DNA of 64,000 bases from Chitinophagaceae bacterium UBA1953 (GTDB lineage Bacteria; Bacteroidota; Bacteroidia; Chitinophagales; Chitinophagaceae). The translations under genes and the position numbers were made by a program. The stretch spans positions 121,933 through 185,932 of the forward strand of contig DDEN01000004.1 of NCBI GenBank assembly GCA_002336115.1, given 5' to 3'. The notes beneath the pieces are model-generated. The model was not told the origin of the DNA. It saw nothing but the letters and a program-made list of their open reading frames with translations, and made no database searches. Shown piece by piece: positions 1-9,748 of this stretch (its first letter is position 1; each line of letters opens with the position of its first letter).

Positions 1-25
1 CTCTAGCCAACTGAGCTAATTCCCC
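1..25 (-). tRNA. tRNA 5' end, cut by the window edge (possibly tRNA-Ala)
   Basis: Read on the minus strand, the sequence starts GGGGAAT, then TA, then a D-stem GCTC/GAGC around the D-loop AGTTGGCTA. That is the 5' acceptor strand and D-arm of a bacterial tRNA. The anticodon lies beyond the left edge, so the identity cannot be read; a GGGG acceptor start would suit tRNA-Ala, but this is inference. A TATATTTG box lies 12 bases upstream. Confidence 0.85.
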
Positions 26-36
26 ATGCAGGGTTG

Positions 37-44
37 CAAATATA
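37..44 (-). promoter_or_regulatory. -7 box of the left-edge tRNA promoter
   Basis: The minus strand reads TATATTTG, a perfect match to the Bacteroidota -7 consensus TAnnTTTG, 12 bases before the mature 5' end of the tRNA. No clear -33 TTTG is visible at the usual distance; a weaker GTTG lies upstream. Confidence 0.55.
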
Positions 45-147
45 ATTGTTTTGGAATAGAAACTTATTTCAACTTTTACTGTTTTTGTCTTGACTTTTTT
101 AATAAGAGAAAAGTGTTGTTTCAAACGTAATTTCAGCTAAACTGCTT

Positions 148-3100
148 TTACCTAATTAATACAAAAATTCCTTTCTTAGTGATATTTCCGGCGCATGGGC
201 TTTTTGCTTTAATATAATAAATGTAAGTGTCGGCATTCTGGTTTATTCCTTTGTATGTTCCATCCCAGCATTGGTTAGGATTGTTTGTAAAGAAAATCCG
301 TTGCCCCCATCGGTTAAAAATTGAGAACTCGATATTGGTAATAAATCCCCAGTTTTTCACACCAAAGCAATCATTCAGTCCGTCGTTATTTGGGGTGAAA
401 GCGTTTGGGATAAAATATACAGGTGATTTTGTAGAATCAAATACTAATTGTACTTGAGAGGTTTTGGAGACACAACCGCTGATATTGTCTTTTGCCATAA
501 CAATGTAACTTCCCGAAACGAGATTGCTGAAATTCAAAGATGTCTGAAAGTGAATGCTATCAATACTGTAAGAATAATTTGCACCTACCGGTGAATTAAT
601 TACAAAAGAACCGGATGGTAAAATACAATTGGGTTGCTTTGTAATGGTTGTAACAGGAGCTAATGGGATAAAAGGTGGGTTGTTGATTGTGACTGTTGTT
701 TTTGTTGAAATGCAGTTACTATTGCTGTTCTTTGCTGTAACGGTATATAAACCTGGTATTAAATTATTAAACAAGGTTGTTGTTTGATAATTAATCCCGT
801 CTATGCTATATTTTATATTATTCCCAACCGGTGAAACTACTGAAAAAGAACCTGTTTGTTCCGCACATGCAGGCTGTTTAATATTGGATAATGTTGGTAC
901 TGACGGAATTTGTGGTAATGAATCAATTGTAAATGCAATGGGAGAAGAAGTACACCCATTTGTTATGTCTTTTGCCACAAGAATGTAATTGTTTGGAACT
1001 AAACCTGAATACGTATTTTTATTTTGGAAAATAGAACCGTTGAGACTGAAAATAATTGATGGGCCTGCGGGAGAAGAAATTAATATTGAACCCGATTGTA
1101 TTGCACAAGACGGTTGTGTGATTGCAAGTGTTGGAGATGGAACCATACTACTCGTTGTTACTGTAATTGATGAACTGTCTTTACAACCATTTGCATCAGT
1201 TGCAATAAGTTTTACAATACTATTACCTGCAGATGTATATATATGTGAAGTGTTTTGTAATGATGCAGTTGTGCCGTCTCCAAAATCCCAATGCCATAAA
1301 GTAATCGGGGAGGAATTTGTAAAAGATTTCCCGTTAAAGTCAAAATTATTACAACCATTACTAAATGAATTAATACGAACAGAATCAATGTTTGCTTTAA
1401 AAGCAACAGATGTAATTGGTAGTTGAAGTCCATATATTAAGGAACCCGTTGAGCCAGGAGTAGCCCCCCAGGGATCATTATTACTTTGAATAATGACTCC
1501 ATTTAATCCCCCGGATAATTGATAAGATAAATTTGCAGGAGTTGAAGTTGAGTTTAACCATATTAAACCGCCACCCCCACCTCCTCCGGGGCCAATCTTG
1601 TCAGAACCTATTGAAGGGTTATAAATTACTAAATCATTTCCTTTTCCCCCTATTGAAGTAACGACTAAATTATCGGTATAAGTTTTTGAATTTAATAGAG
1701 TTGTCCCGCCTGCACCGCCACCTCCTCCCGCATCATGGCAATCGTTTACTGCATTATTACAAATCTGAGCGGGGTTGCCATTATTAATTATTTTATGCCC
1801 ATTTGCAATCATATTTTCGGCATTAATAATAATGATGCCTCCACCATTTCCTCCATTCATGTCAATTCCGTTTTTGTTATCGGCATGCCCACTTCCTCCA
1901 CCTCCTCCCATAAAAACTTTATCTGTTGAATAATTTAGAGTATTTCCACCAATTCCACGATTGTCATACGGCGAACTACCACAGGTCAGCAATTGGTACC
2001 CACCAAATCCTCCTTTCCCAGCATTACTACCCCCGCCACCTCCAGAATTATGGCCATTACCACCCCCGCCACCATTTGCATTAGCACCCCTTCCACACGA
2101 ATTATTATTACCTGCATTGTAAATGCTTTCTCCTTTTGATGCTCCTTTAATTGTTCCATTAGGATAAGAAAAATCATTATCAAAACAATCAAGACTGTTA
2201 TTAAAAGGATTAGGACTTGCCCCTCCTCGAAATCCTTTTCCACTGACATCAATGTCATGATTAAGTGTTAATGTTTGAGCTACATTAATAGCAAGAATTC
2301 CACCTGTAGCGCCATTCCATGCTTGTGCAGTTAAAATATTTGTTGTAGATAAGTTTTGGTAAAACGGCACTCTTACTATCTGAACTTTCCCATCAATAAA
2401 ATCATAACTCTTTAAGAATTGGTTTCTAAGTTCAATTTCGTTGTTAGATATTAATTTAATATAGTTGAACTCATAGTTGCCGCAATTTCTATAATTATTA
2501 ATGCTGCCAAATGAACTTGTGTTGGTGCTGTCTATAATTGCTCCTTTCATCTGGATTAATAAAACAGTATCTCCAACTTTATAATCTGTAGCATCAGGCA
2601 CAAGTAATTTGTTTGAGCAGGCATTGAAAGATAATACCGGGGCGTATTTATTGACGATGATTGGAGAAGATGTATTTATTTCGCAACTATCGGCAATAAA
2701 ATTACAATTAGGATTTGCCTGGTTAATACTTGCCGTACCATTTAATGTTCCATTGTAAACACTATTTCCTTGCTTATTTAGCAGATTATCAAAAGTATAA
2801 TATGCCAGCAATCCTGTTTGTGTTGTTGGATTGGGCAAAGAATTGTTCATATAAGTTCTGATCTGGCTTTGTGTTCGTGCCACATTCCAGATTCTCACTT
2901 CGTTAATATAACCAACCAGGTTTTCTACATTAAGGCCATTGTATAAGCCAATTCTTGTTGGATGATTATTCTGAATAAGGTTTCCGGTTGCATTTATCTG
3001 TGATAATAAATACCCATTACGATAAAATTTTAGCGTTGTACCATCGTAAACCAGCGCAACATGGTAAATTTTATTTAGTTCTATTTCGCATACGTCAGGT

Positions 3101-3429
3101 GTAGCAAAAAAGCCATTGGTTGTAGTTATGTAAGCATGGTTTGGTCTTAAAAGATAATTAATATCAGTTGGGTCAATGTGTTTAGAAATAATATCGCCTT
3201 CGTTATTATAACCTGTTCCGGTATTGTAAGGAATTGTTCTTACAAACATTGCTTCAACTGTAATTTGCGTACCTGGGATATCTATTTCAGGAACATCAAG
3301 ATAAGAAGGATAACTCGGTAGTTTTAGCCAGTTGTCACATGTTTGCGCCGAGATGTTTTCGGCGTAAATTAGGGCTAAAGAAATCACAACTAATTTCTTT
3401 AAGGTGCAATATAACCGGGTTGTGTTCAT
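148..3429 (-). CDS. Large secreted LamG / PKD / SprB-repeat protein with T9SS type B C-terminal domain
   Basis: This 1093-residue protein is probably secreted by the type IX system and displayed on the cell surface. A signal peptide ends near residue 28 (ISAQ). Residues about 40-250 look like a LamG/concanavalin-like fold (EVRIWNVART, LLAYYTFD). A stretch of about residues 400-640 is very rich in glycine and asparagine. A PKD domain follows (WHWDFGDGT), then three tandem repeats of about 85 residues resembling SprB-type repeats. The last ~90 residues begin with PNAFTPNNDGLND and contain FNRWGQ and WDGTYKG, the hallmarks of the type B (CHU_C / gliding motility) sorting domain. No neighbouring gene suggests a specific ligand. 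The family makes an adhesin or extracellular matrix role plausible, but this is inference. Confidence 0.85.
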   Translation of the reverse strand: MNTTRLYCTLKKLVVISLALIYAENISAQTCDNWLKLPSYPSYLDVPEIDIPGTQITVEAMFVRTIPYNTGTGYNNEGDIISKHIDPTDINYLLRPNHAYITTTNGFFATPDVCEIELNKIYHVALVYDGTTLKFYRNGYLLSQINATGNLIQNNHPTRIGLYNGLNVENLVGYINEVRIWNVARTQSQIRTYMNNSLPNPTTQTGLLAYYTFDNLLNKQGNSVYNGTLNGTASINQANPNCNFIADSCEINTSSPIIVNKYAPVLSFNACSNKLLVPDATDYKVGDTVLLIQMKGAIIDSTNTSSFGSINNYRNCGNYEFNYIKLISNNEIELRNQFLKSYDFIDGKVQIVRVPFYQNLSTTNILTAQAWNGATGGILAINVAQTLTLNHDIDVSGKGFRGGASPNPFNNSLDCFDNDFSYPNGTIKGASKGESIYNAGNNNSCGRGANANGGGGGNGHNSGGGGGSNAGKGGFGGYQLLTCGSSPYDNRGIGGNTLNYSTDKVFMGGGGGSGHADNKNGIDMNGGNGGGIIIINAENMIANGHKIINNGNPAQICNNAVNDCHDAGGGGGAGGTTLLNSKTYTDNLVVTSIGGKGNDLVIYNPSIGSDKIGPGGGGGGGLIWLNSTSTPANLSYQLSGGLNGVIIQSNNDPWGATPGSTGSLIYGLQLPITSVAFKANIDSVRINSFSNGCNNFDFNGKSFTNSSPITLWHWDFGDGTTASLQNTSHIYTSAGNSIVKLIATDANGCKDSSSITVTTSSMVPSPTLAITQPSCAIQSGSILISSPAGPSIIFSLNGSIFQNKNTYSGLVPNNYILVAKDITNGCTSSPIAFTIDSLPQIPSVPTLSNIKQPACAEQTGSFSVVSPVGNNIKYSIDGINYQTTTLFNNLIPGLYTVTAKNSNSNCISTKTTVTINNPPFIPLAPVTTITKQPNCILPSGSFVINSPVGANYSYSIDSIHFQTSLNFSNLVSGSYIVMAKDNISGCVSKTSQVQLVFDSTKSPVYFIPNAFTPNNDGLNDCFGVKNWGFITNIEFSIFNRWGQRIFFTNNPNQCWDGTYKGINQNADTYIYYIKAKSPCAGNITKKGIFVLIR

Positions 3430-3504
3430 AGATAAGAAAGCAGATGTTTATTAGTAAAGTTATCCAAAACATTGAGTTAAAAAAACAAAAGAGCCATGCA
3501 AGTT

Positions 3505-3534
3505 AGAGTGCCCAAAAAGTTAGACAGAAACTGG
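3505..3534. repeat. Possible end fragment of an IS3-type element
   Basis: The stretch containing GTGCCCAAAAAGTTAGACAG resembles the terminal inverted repeats of IS3-family elements (cCCAAAAAGTTaGACa type). No transposase reading frame or matching opposite end is visible nearby, so at most this is a scar. It sits between two minus-strand genes. Confidence 0.25.
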
Positions 3535-3555
3535 AGGCTTTTTATGTTGCTGTTA

Positions 3556-5232
3556 TTATCGTGAGGGATTTTCTGTCGATTTAGGATCGAAGTAAGCTTT
3601 ACTGTAATTGATGTTCATTAAATCATAACGTTTGAATTCTGTCTGTAAACGTTTTTCAAAATCGCCCCAGTTCCGTTGTTCTTTGCTGCTCCACAATACT
3701 TCGCTGAGTGCTGCAATACGTGGAAAGACCATGTATTCAATCTTATTGGTATTGTCCATATATTCTGTCCATACATTTGCTTGTGCTCCACGTACAAATT
3801 TTGTTTGTGATTCGGGAAGTTCTTTCGGAACCGGTTCATAACTATACACTTTCTGAATAGTTGTAAAGCCGCCGATTGTAACAGAATCTTCCCTGCTAGT
3901 TTGTTTATGGTCAAAATAAACATGACTTCCCGGTGTCATAATCACATAATGATTTTCTTTAGCTGCAGCAATGCCCCCAGCTTCACCACGCCAGCTCATT
4001 ACCTGTGCATTGGGTGCAAGGCCACCTTCCAGTATTTCATCCCAGCCAATAATTGTTTTTCCTTTACTGTTGAGATATTTTTCAATACGCTGAATAAAAT
4101 AACTCTGCAGCTCATGTTCATCTTTTAAACCTAAATCCTTTATCCGTTTCTGGCAGGCAGGACAAATTTTCCAATGTGTTTTCGGGCATTCATCGCCACC
4201 AATGTGAATATATTTTGATGGGAATAATTCCACAACTTCATCCAGCACATTTTCAAGAAAAGTAAAGGTTTCATCTTTGCCGGCACAAAACACATCGTCA
4301 AATACACCCCATGTTTCCTGAACAAATTTTACCTGTCCTTTTTGTGCATCCTGTACAGTTTTCAGCGAAACCATATTTATTGGAATAGCAGTTGTTTTAT
4401 TGGGGAAACAGCTTAACCAGGGATATGCCGCAATAGCTGCACTGCTATGACCGGGCATTTCAATTTCAGGAATCACTTCCACAAAACGATCTTTGGCATA
4501 TTGAAGTACTTCTTTGATTTCATCCTGTGTGTAAAAACCTTCGTGGGGAGTATTATCATTTCCTTTACCGGGATAACGGCCAATGATGGTGCCATTACGT
4601 TTGCTACCCATAGAAGTAAGCAAAGGATATTTTTTGATTTCAATACGCCAGCCCTGATCTTCAGTTAAGTGCCAGTGAAACACATTGAACTTGTGGTAAG
4701 CAAGAAAATCAATGTAACGTTTTACAAAACTTACAGGGAAGAAATGCCGACCAACATCAAGATGCATTCCACGGTATTGAAAACGTGGAGCATCCGTTAC
4801 AGCAACCTGCTGAATGATGAGTTGTTTTTTGCTGCGGCTTTCTACTGGCAATAACTGAATCAGTGTTTGCATTCCATAAAACGTTCCTGCATAAGTATCG
4901 CCTGAAATTTCTGCACCTTTAGCACTTACATTCAGTTCATATTTTCCTTCTGTGCCGGGTTGAATAAATTTCTTTGTGCTGAAACGGATAAAGTTTTTTG
5001 AAGCAGCAGTAACCGACTTCAGTTCAAATCCATAATAAGTTTTCAGATGCTGATTCAGAAACGAAGCAGATGCTTTATCACCCTCATCTTTTACAACAAG
5101 TACCGTTAAAGGATTAATAGTAAAAGTTCCTTTCTTTACGTTCAGTTGTTGTGGCTGGGGAATAATGTTCACCTGTTGCGCATGAAGTGCAATGCCTGCT
5201 ATTAAAAAAAGCATCAATAAAAAAGATTTCAT
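3556..5232 (-). CDS. Secreted beta-N-acetylhexosaminidase, glycoside hydrolase family 20
   Basis: The product removes terminal N-acetylglucosamine or N-acetylgalactosamine from glycans, probably in the periplasm or outside the cell. Residues 1-18 are a signal peptide ending HAQ. Residues about 20-145 match the GH20b domain. The TIM barrel starts near RYRGMHLDV-type sequence at 154 (QYRGMHLDV) and carries HWHLTEDQGW at about 186-195. The catalytic pair is D347-E348 in HIGGDECPK: the Asp orients the substrate acetamido group and the Glu is the acid/base. Its 558 residues are normal for bacterial GH20. It lies 11 bases downstream of the S15-type hydrolase gene on the same strand, so the two are probably co-transcribed. 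Confidence 0.93.
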   Translation of the reverse strand: MKSFLLMLFLIAGIALHAQQVNIIPQPQQLNVKKGTFTINPLTVLVVKDEGDKASASFLNQHLKTYYGFELKSVTAASKNFIRFSTKKFIQPGTEGKYELNVSAKGAEISGDTYAGTFYGMQTLIQLLPVESRSKKQLIIQQVAVTDAPRFQYRGMHLDVGRHFFPVSFVKRYIDFLAYHKFNVFHWHLTEDQGWRIEIKKYPLLTSMGSKRNGTIIGRYPGKGNDNTPHEGFYTQDEIKEVLQYAKDRFVEVIPEIEMPGHSSAAIAAYPWLSCFPNKTTAIPINMVSLKTVQDAQKGQVKFVQETWGVFDDVFCAGKDETFTFLENVLDEVVELFPSKYIHIGGDECPKTHWKICPACQKRIKDLGLKDEHELQSYFIQRIEKYLNSKGKTIIGWDEILEGGLAPNAQVMSWRGEAGGIAAAKENHYVIMTPGSHVYFDHKQTSREDSVTIGGFTTIQKVYSYEPVPKELPESQTKFVRGAQANVWTEYMDNTNKIEYMVFPRIAALSEVLWSSKEQRNWGDFEKRLQTEFKRYDLMNINYSKAYFDPKSTENPSR

Positions 5233-5243
5233 ATTGCCTCAAT

Positions 5244-7139
5244 TTATTTTAAAACCGGTAAAATAATGGACGAAGCATTTTTTGCATCATGCCATATTTT
5301 GATTGTTGCTTTCTGGTAGTCGCTTTCTTTTGCTTCATAAATATTTACGAACTTTTGTGGATTGCGGTCAGCCAGCGGAAACCATGTGCTCTGAATCTGG
5401 ATCATAATACGATGACCTTTTTTGAATGTATGCGCAACATCAGGTAATTCAAATTTTACATGTTCAATTTTATTTGGTGTAAACGCTGATGGATTTTCAA
5501 AACTGTTGCGGTAACGCCCACGCATAATTTCACCACGCACCAGCATTTGATAATCGCCCATTGGATAAGTAGATGCCTGACTTCTTCCAAAGCCAAGAGA
5601 ACTTTTCCCCTCGTATGTAAAATCGCTTGGAAAAACATCAATCAGTTTAACCACAAAATCGGCATCAGTGGTTGAAATACTTGTAAGCAAATCAGCAATA
5701 ACCGGGCCGCCCAATGTAACATCATCAGTTAGCACATCTGTTTGAAAAGAAAGTACATCGGTTCTCCTGTTTGCAAAACGCTGGTCATCGGTCATATATT
5801 CTCTTGTGCGGTAAAAATGCACATCTTCAGTATAGGGAACAGGTTTTGCAGGGTCACTGATGTACTCGCTGAAACTTTTTGAAGCAGATGGTTTGTTCCA
5901 GCTAAGTTTACCGTTTTCCTGTAAATAAATGGCTTTGTTTTCAACACCTGCAGCAGGCCACTGTGCGAATTTTCTCCATTTGTTTTCACCTGTAAAGAAA
6001 ATATTTGCCTCAGCAAGATCATCAATGTTAGCCTTTCCTTCAAGATAGTGCATGAAGAAAGGAATTTCAATCTGATTTTGATAATAAGTAGATGTGTTGG
6101 TTCCGAATTTTACATTTCCCATGCTTGTTCCATCAGCGCTTGACCATTGCCCATGATACCAGGGGCCCATCACTAAACGGTTGTTGTTTTTTGCTTTTTG
6201 CTCAATTGCTTTATATACATTCCATGCACCAAAACAATCTTCGGCATCATATAAACCACCCACAACCAATGTTGCCGTGTGTGATGGAATATTGTTTACG
6301 AAATTTCTTGTATTGCGTGCTTTCCACCAATCATCAAGATTAGGGTGCTGATACATATCCTGCCAGAAGGTAATACTGTCGCCAATCAACTCAGCCAGTT
6401 TTTTTGTTGATCCTGCTTCTAGATAAAACTTGTAAGCATCTTTAGTTGGGAAGTCAAAACCCGGGGATCCGATTGTTGTTGGTTTTGGTCTTGGTTTGCC
6501 GAATGAAGAGTAAAATGAAAATCCATCCATCTGGAAAAAAGCACCATTATGATGAAAGTCATCGCCCTGGAACCAATCCGTAACAGGAGCCTGCGGGCTA
6601 ACGGCCACCAATGAAGGATGATTACTCATTGCCGCCATTGTAGAATAAAAACCGGGATAAGAAATACCGAATATGCCCACTTTTTTATTGTTGTTGGGAA
6701 TGTTATTCACCAGCCAGTCAATTGCATCGTAGGTGTCACTTGCTTCGTCAATATCAGTTCCTTTTTTGTTCGGGTTAAATGGACGTACATCTACAAATTC
6801 ACCTTCACTCATCCACCTTCCCCTGACATCCTGAATAACGATGATGTAATTTCTGCGCATGTAATAACGCCAATGGCTGTTCCAGAATCCACGAAAATTA
6901 TTCTCACCATACGGAGCGCAGGAATACGGAGTACGGTTCATTAAAATTGGGTGAGCTTCACTGTTATCTTTTGGAATATAAACCGAAGTAAACAGTTTAA
7001 TACCATCTCTCATAGGAATCATCACTTCCTTTTTTGTATAATTATCCCTGATCCATGCGGAATCCTGTGTGTTGGTGGTTTGTGCATACACTGCTGTTAT
7101 AAAAAGCACAGACACCACCGATAAAATAAACTTTCTCAT
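5244..7139 (-). CDS. CocE/NonD-family serine hydrolase (S15, alpha-amino-acid ester hydrolase-like)
   Basis: This is an alpha/beta hydrolase of the X-Pro dipeptidyl-peptidase / cocaine esterase group. A signal peptide ends near residue 19 (VYAQ), so it is exported. Residues about 35-330 are the S15 catalytic domain, with the nucleophile S160 in GISYPG and the oxyanion-type motif TPY near residue 70. Residues about 400-625 are the C-terminal jelly-roll domain (PF08530 type; VKFELPDVAHTFKKGHRI). The combination of export, ~630 residues and TPY/GISYPG points towards alpha-amino-acid ester hydrolases rather than cytosolic X-prolyl peptidases. The exact substrate cannot be read from sequence. It is the first gene of a likely pair with the GH20 hexosaminidase. 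Confidence 0.88.
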   Translation of the reverse strand: MRKFILSVVSVLFITAVYAQTTNTQDSAWIRDNYTKKEVMIPMRDGIKLFTSVYIPKDNSEAHPILMNRTPYSCAPYGENNFRGFWNSHWRYYMRRNYIIVIQDVRGRWMSEGEFVDVRPFNPNKKGTDIDEASDTYDAIDWLVNNIPNNNKKVGIFGISYPGFYSTMAAMSNHPSLVAVSPQAPVTDWFQGDDFHHNGAFFQMDGFSFYSSFGKPRPKPTTIGSPGFDFPTKDAYKFYLEAGSTKKLAELIGDSITFWQDMYQHPNLDDWWKARNTRNFVNNIPSHTATLVVGGLYDAEDCFGAWNVYKAIEQKAKNNNRLVMGPWYHGQWSSADGTSMGNVKFGTNTSTYYQNQIEIPFFMHYLEGKANIDDLAEANIFFTGENKWRKFAQWPAAGVENKAIYLQENGKLSWNKPSASKSFSEYISDPAKPVPYTEDVHFYRTREYMTDDQRFANRRTDVLSFQTDVLTDDVTLGGPVIADLLTSISTTDADFVVKLIDVFPSDFTYEGKSSLGFGRSQASTYPMGDYQMLVRGEIMRGRYRNSFENPSAFTPNKIEHVKFELPDVAHTFKKGHRIMIQIQSTWFPLADRNPQKFVNIYEAKESDYQKATIKIWHDAKNASSIILPVLK

Positions 7140-7215
7140 GTAATTAATTTAAAAATGGAAGTTAAACTATTTGATTGAAACAGATTTGCCGGTTATACAG
7201 TTATCAGACGTTTGT

Positions 7216-7767
7216 TCAAAAATGTTGTTCGGCAACAATGTTCCATCTGCCGGGACTGAGTTTAAGAAGAGCGATGCTGTTTGAAGAAAATGATTCTTCC
7301 AGTTTCTGTTTTGAAAAGTATTGCCAGGCCTTATTAAAATCGCCGGGTTTTATGTCACGATTGGCAATGGTTACATGCGGATGAAATGGACGTTGCTCAG
7401 CTTTGATATTGCGATTGAATTGTAGTATAAAATGATCTTCAACTGTTTTTTGTAATAATGCCAGTTGCAGATTTTCTTTTACAGCAACAAAAATGACACG
7501 GTTGCTGAAATGAGCGAAATTGTTCAGGGTTATTTCAACAGGTGAAAGGACTGGTTGAAAATTGTTGAATGTTTTTATGAGTGAATCTTCTTCCTCATTT
7601 GGGAGCCAGAACGGTGCAATCATGGTAATATGTGCCGGCGATTTCAACGCAACGATGCAACCAAAATGTTCTCTCATCCAGAGTTTATATTGATGAACCT
7701 TGCGGTTAATTTCTTCCGGGCAAAGAACCGCAATATAAAACATGCTATGCGTGGCAAAATTGTTCAT
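7216..7767 (-). CDS. 2'-5' RNA ligase family (2H phosphoesterase) protein
   Basis: Two HxTx motifs, HITM (in HITMIAPF) and HVTI (in HPHVTIAN), are spaced as in the 2H phosphoesterase superfamily (LigT/ThpR-like). These proteins open 2',3'-cyclic phosphates or join 2'-5' RNA ends; the real substrate is unknown. The frame is open to an ATG at 7797, but the start at 7767 is preferred. The codons upstream of 7767 lie next to and partly inside a dispersed palindromic repeat (7786-7815), and 183 residues is a normal length. Its stop lies about 75 bases from the start of the S15 hydrolase gene on the same strand. Confidence 0.8.
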   Translation of the reverse strand: MNNFATHSMFYIAVLCPEEINRKVHQYKLWMREHFGCIVALKSPAHITMIAPFWLPNEEEDSLIKTFNNFQPVLSPVEITLNNFAHFSNRVIFVAVKENLQLALLQKTVEDHFILQFNRNIKAEQRPFHPHVTIANRDIKPGDFNKAWQYFSKQKLEESFSSNSIALLKLSPGRWNIVAEQHF

Positions 7768-7785
7768 GCAGTAAAGGTATGAGAA

Positions 7786-7815
7786 GGTGTCTGACATCTG
7801 CGAAATCCTGACACC
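7786..7815. repeat. Palindromic dispersed repeat, GGTGTC...GACACC type
   Basis: An inverted repeat with arms GGTGTC and GACACC. The segment CTGACACCAGC recurs at 17547-17557 and, inverted, near 53741-53754. It lies between the 2H phosphoesterase gene and the 3' end of the NRAMP-like gene. Confidence 0.5.
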
Positions 7816-7821
7816 AGCAAA

Positions 7822-9003
7822 CTAAAACAACTTCGGTATTTCATTAGTAAATGTTACAACACTCATCCACAACATCACTGCTACTACCAGCCATCCACCC
7901 CAGAGCAACCATTGCGGATGTGTATAATGCGTAAGTTTCTTTTTCATCATTACCCACAACATCAATCCAAGTGAAAAGGGAAGTATGAATCCATTCAGTG
8001 CTCCTGCCAATACAAGAATTAAAACCGGTTTTCCCCAATAGAAAAATATACCTGTTGAAATAAGAATGAAAATGATGGTTGTGACTCGTTGTTGCTTTGC
8101 GAAAACAGGATGTAATGTTTTCAGGAATGTAATAGAAGTAAAGGCAGAGCCAACAACTGAAGTAATGGCTGCACTCCACAAAACAATGCCGAATAATTTG
8201 TAACCAATATTTCCAAGTGCAGATTGAAAAACTGATGCAGCAGGATTGGAGGCATTAAGCTGAAAACCTTTGGCGAGAACACCAAGCACTGCAAGAAAAA
8301 GTAAAATACGCATGCAGGCAGTGATGATAATTCCACTTACAGCACTTCGTTTAACTTCCTGCATGTTCTGTGCAGATTTATCTTCGAGCAGGCGATGTGC
8401 GCCTGCAAAGGTGATATAACCGCCGACCGTTCCGCCTACCAAAGTTACGATAGAAGTAACATTGATTGTTGAAGGAAGAAATGTACGGTGAACAACTTCA
8501 GCAACAGGTGGCTGCGCAAAAAACACAACATACAGCATAAGCGCCAGCATTAATATGCCCAGCACTTTTACAAAAACATCCATTGCCTTTGCCATGTCTT
8601 TCGAGAGAAAGAGTATGATAGCGATTACTGCGCTGATGATACTTCCCGTTTCAACACTTACAGGAAATAAAATGTTTAAACCAAGTCCGCAACCTGAAAT
8701 ATTTCCAATGTTGAATGCAAGTCCGCCAAAGCAAATAAGTATGGTGAGTATATGACCACTGCCGGGTGCAACCTCATTTGCCAGTTCTGATCCACGTTTG
8801 TTGTTGGCTGTAAGTATCTGCCAAATGTTGAGCTGTGCAATAATATCAATGATTACCGAAACAAGAATCACAAAACCCATGCTTGCCATAAGCTGTTGTG
8901 TAAACACTGTAGTTTGTGTTAGAAATCCCGGCCCGATGGCTGATGTTGCCATCAAAAATGCAGCACCTGCAGCTTTACCATTCAGTTTAAACAATTTTTG
9001 CAA
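7822..9003 (-). CDS. NRAMP-family divalent metal transporter linked to 5-oxoprolinase genes
   Basis: This 393-residue polytopic inner-membrane protein has about 11 hydrophobic segments. The first carries GPGFLTQTT, where classical NRAMP transporters have the DPGN metal-binding motif, so metal binding by the usual Asp/Asn pair is not supported. Its start overlaps the end of pxpA by 17 bases, showing translational coupling. The B. subtilis relatives ycsF and ycsG have the same arrangement of pxpA beside an NRAMP-like gene (established knowledge). The changed motif and the operon suggest transport of an organic substrate such as 5-oxoproline, or another pathway-linked solute, rather than Mn/Fe; that is inference. 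Confidence 0.83.
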   Translation of the reverse strand: MQKLFKLNGKAAGAAFLMATSAIGPGFLTQTTVFTQQLMASMGFVILVSVIIDIIAQLNIWQILTANNKRGSELANEVAPGSGHILTILICFGGLAFNIGNISGCGLGLNILFPVSVETGSIISAVIAIILFLSKDMAKAMDVFVKVLGILMLALMLYVVFFAQPPVAEVVHRTFLPSTINVTSIVTLVGGTVGGYITFAGAHRLLEDKSAQNMQEVKRSAVSGIIITACMRILLFLAVLGVLAKGFQLNASNPAASVFQSALGNIGYKLFGIVLWSAAITSVVGSAFTSITFLKTLHPVFAKQQRVTTIIFILISTGIFFYWGKPVLILVLAGALNGFILPFSLGLMLWVMMKKKLTHYTHPQWLLWGGWLVVAVMLWMSVVTFTNEIPKLF

Positions 9004-9748
9004 GGCTGATATTGTTTTGGTTAAATGATTGTTTTAATGCAGTGCATAATTCAACTGCAGTTTCCCCATCGCTATGAATACAGATTGTATCGGCAATGAT
9101 TGGAATTACTTTTCCGTTTGCAGAAGTTACTGTTTGCTGCAAAACCAACTGCATTGCCTGCTCAACTGACTTTACTGAATCAGTAATTAAAGCATTGGGC
9201 TGGGAGCGTGGTGTAAGTTTTCCTTCGTCGGTATAAGTTCTGTCGGCAAAAACTTCACTGGCAGTTTTTAATCCAATGCTTTTTGCTTCGCTGATGGAAT
9301 CACTTCCACTCAACCCAAACAGGATACATTCTTCATTAAAATCTTTTACTGCTTTTGCAATGGTTGCAGCAATCAGTTTGTCTTTCGCTGACTGATTGTA
9401 CAAAGCTCCATGTGGTTTTACATGATGCAGTTTTGTTCCCAGTTGTTGTGCAATGGTTGAAAGCAATTGCAACTGTTCAGTAACAATTGCATATAATTCT
9501 TCGGTTGATTTTTGCATTTCGGTACGCCCAAAATTTTCTTTGTCGGGCCAGGAAGGATGTGCGCCAACCGCAACATTATGTTTCATACAAAGCTCAACGG
9601 TTTGCTTCATTGTTTTTTTATTACCAGCATGAAAACCACAGGCAATATTTGCAGAAGTGATATGTGGAATAATCAGTGCATCAGTTGATAAACCTTCACC
9701 AAGGTCACAATTGAGATCAATTGTTTTTATGTTGCCGGTTTTGTTCAT
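8987..9748 (-). CDS. pxpA: 5-oxoprolinase subunit A (LamB/YcsF family)
   Basis: PxpA works with PxpB and PxpC to cleave 5-oxoproline (pyroglutamate) to glutamate with ATP, in the cytosol. The N-terminus has the family signature NCDLGEG, then ITSANIACGFHAGN and GAHPSWPD, with conserved Asp/His residues, and HVKPHGALYN near residue 110. Its 253 residues match the family. The start overlaps the stop of pxpC by 4 bases and its own end overlaps the transporter gene, so the four genes form one operon. Confidence 0.94.
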   Translation of the reverse strand: MNKTGNIKTIDLNCDLGEGLSTDALIIPHITSANIACGFHAGNKKTMKQTVELCMKHNVAVGAHPSWPDKENFGRTEMQKSTEELYAIVTEQLQLLSTIAQQLGTKLHHVKPHGALYNQSAKDKLIAATIAKAVKDFNEECILFGLSGSDSISEAKSIGLKTASEVFADRTYTDEGKLTPRSQPNALITDSVKSVEQAMQLVLQQTVTSANGKVIPIIADTICIHSDGETAVELCTALKQSFNQNNISLAKIV

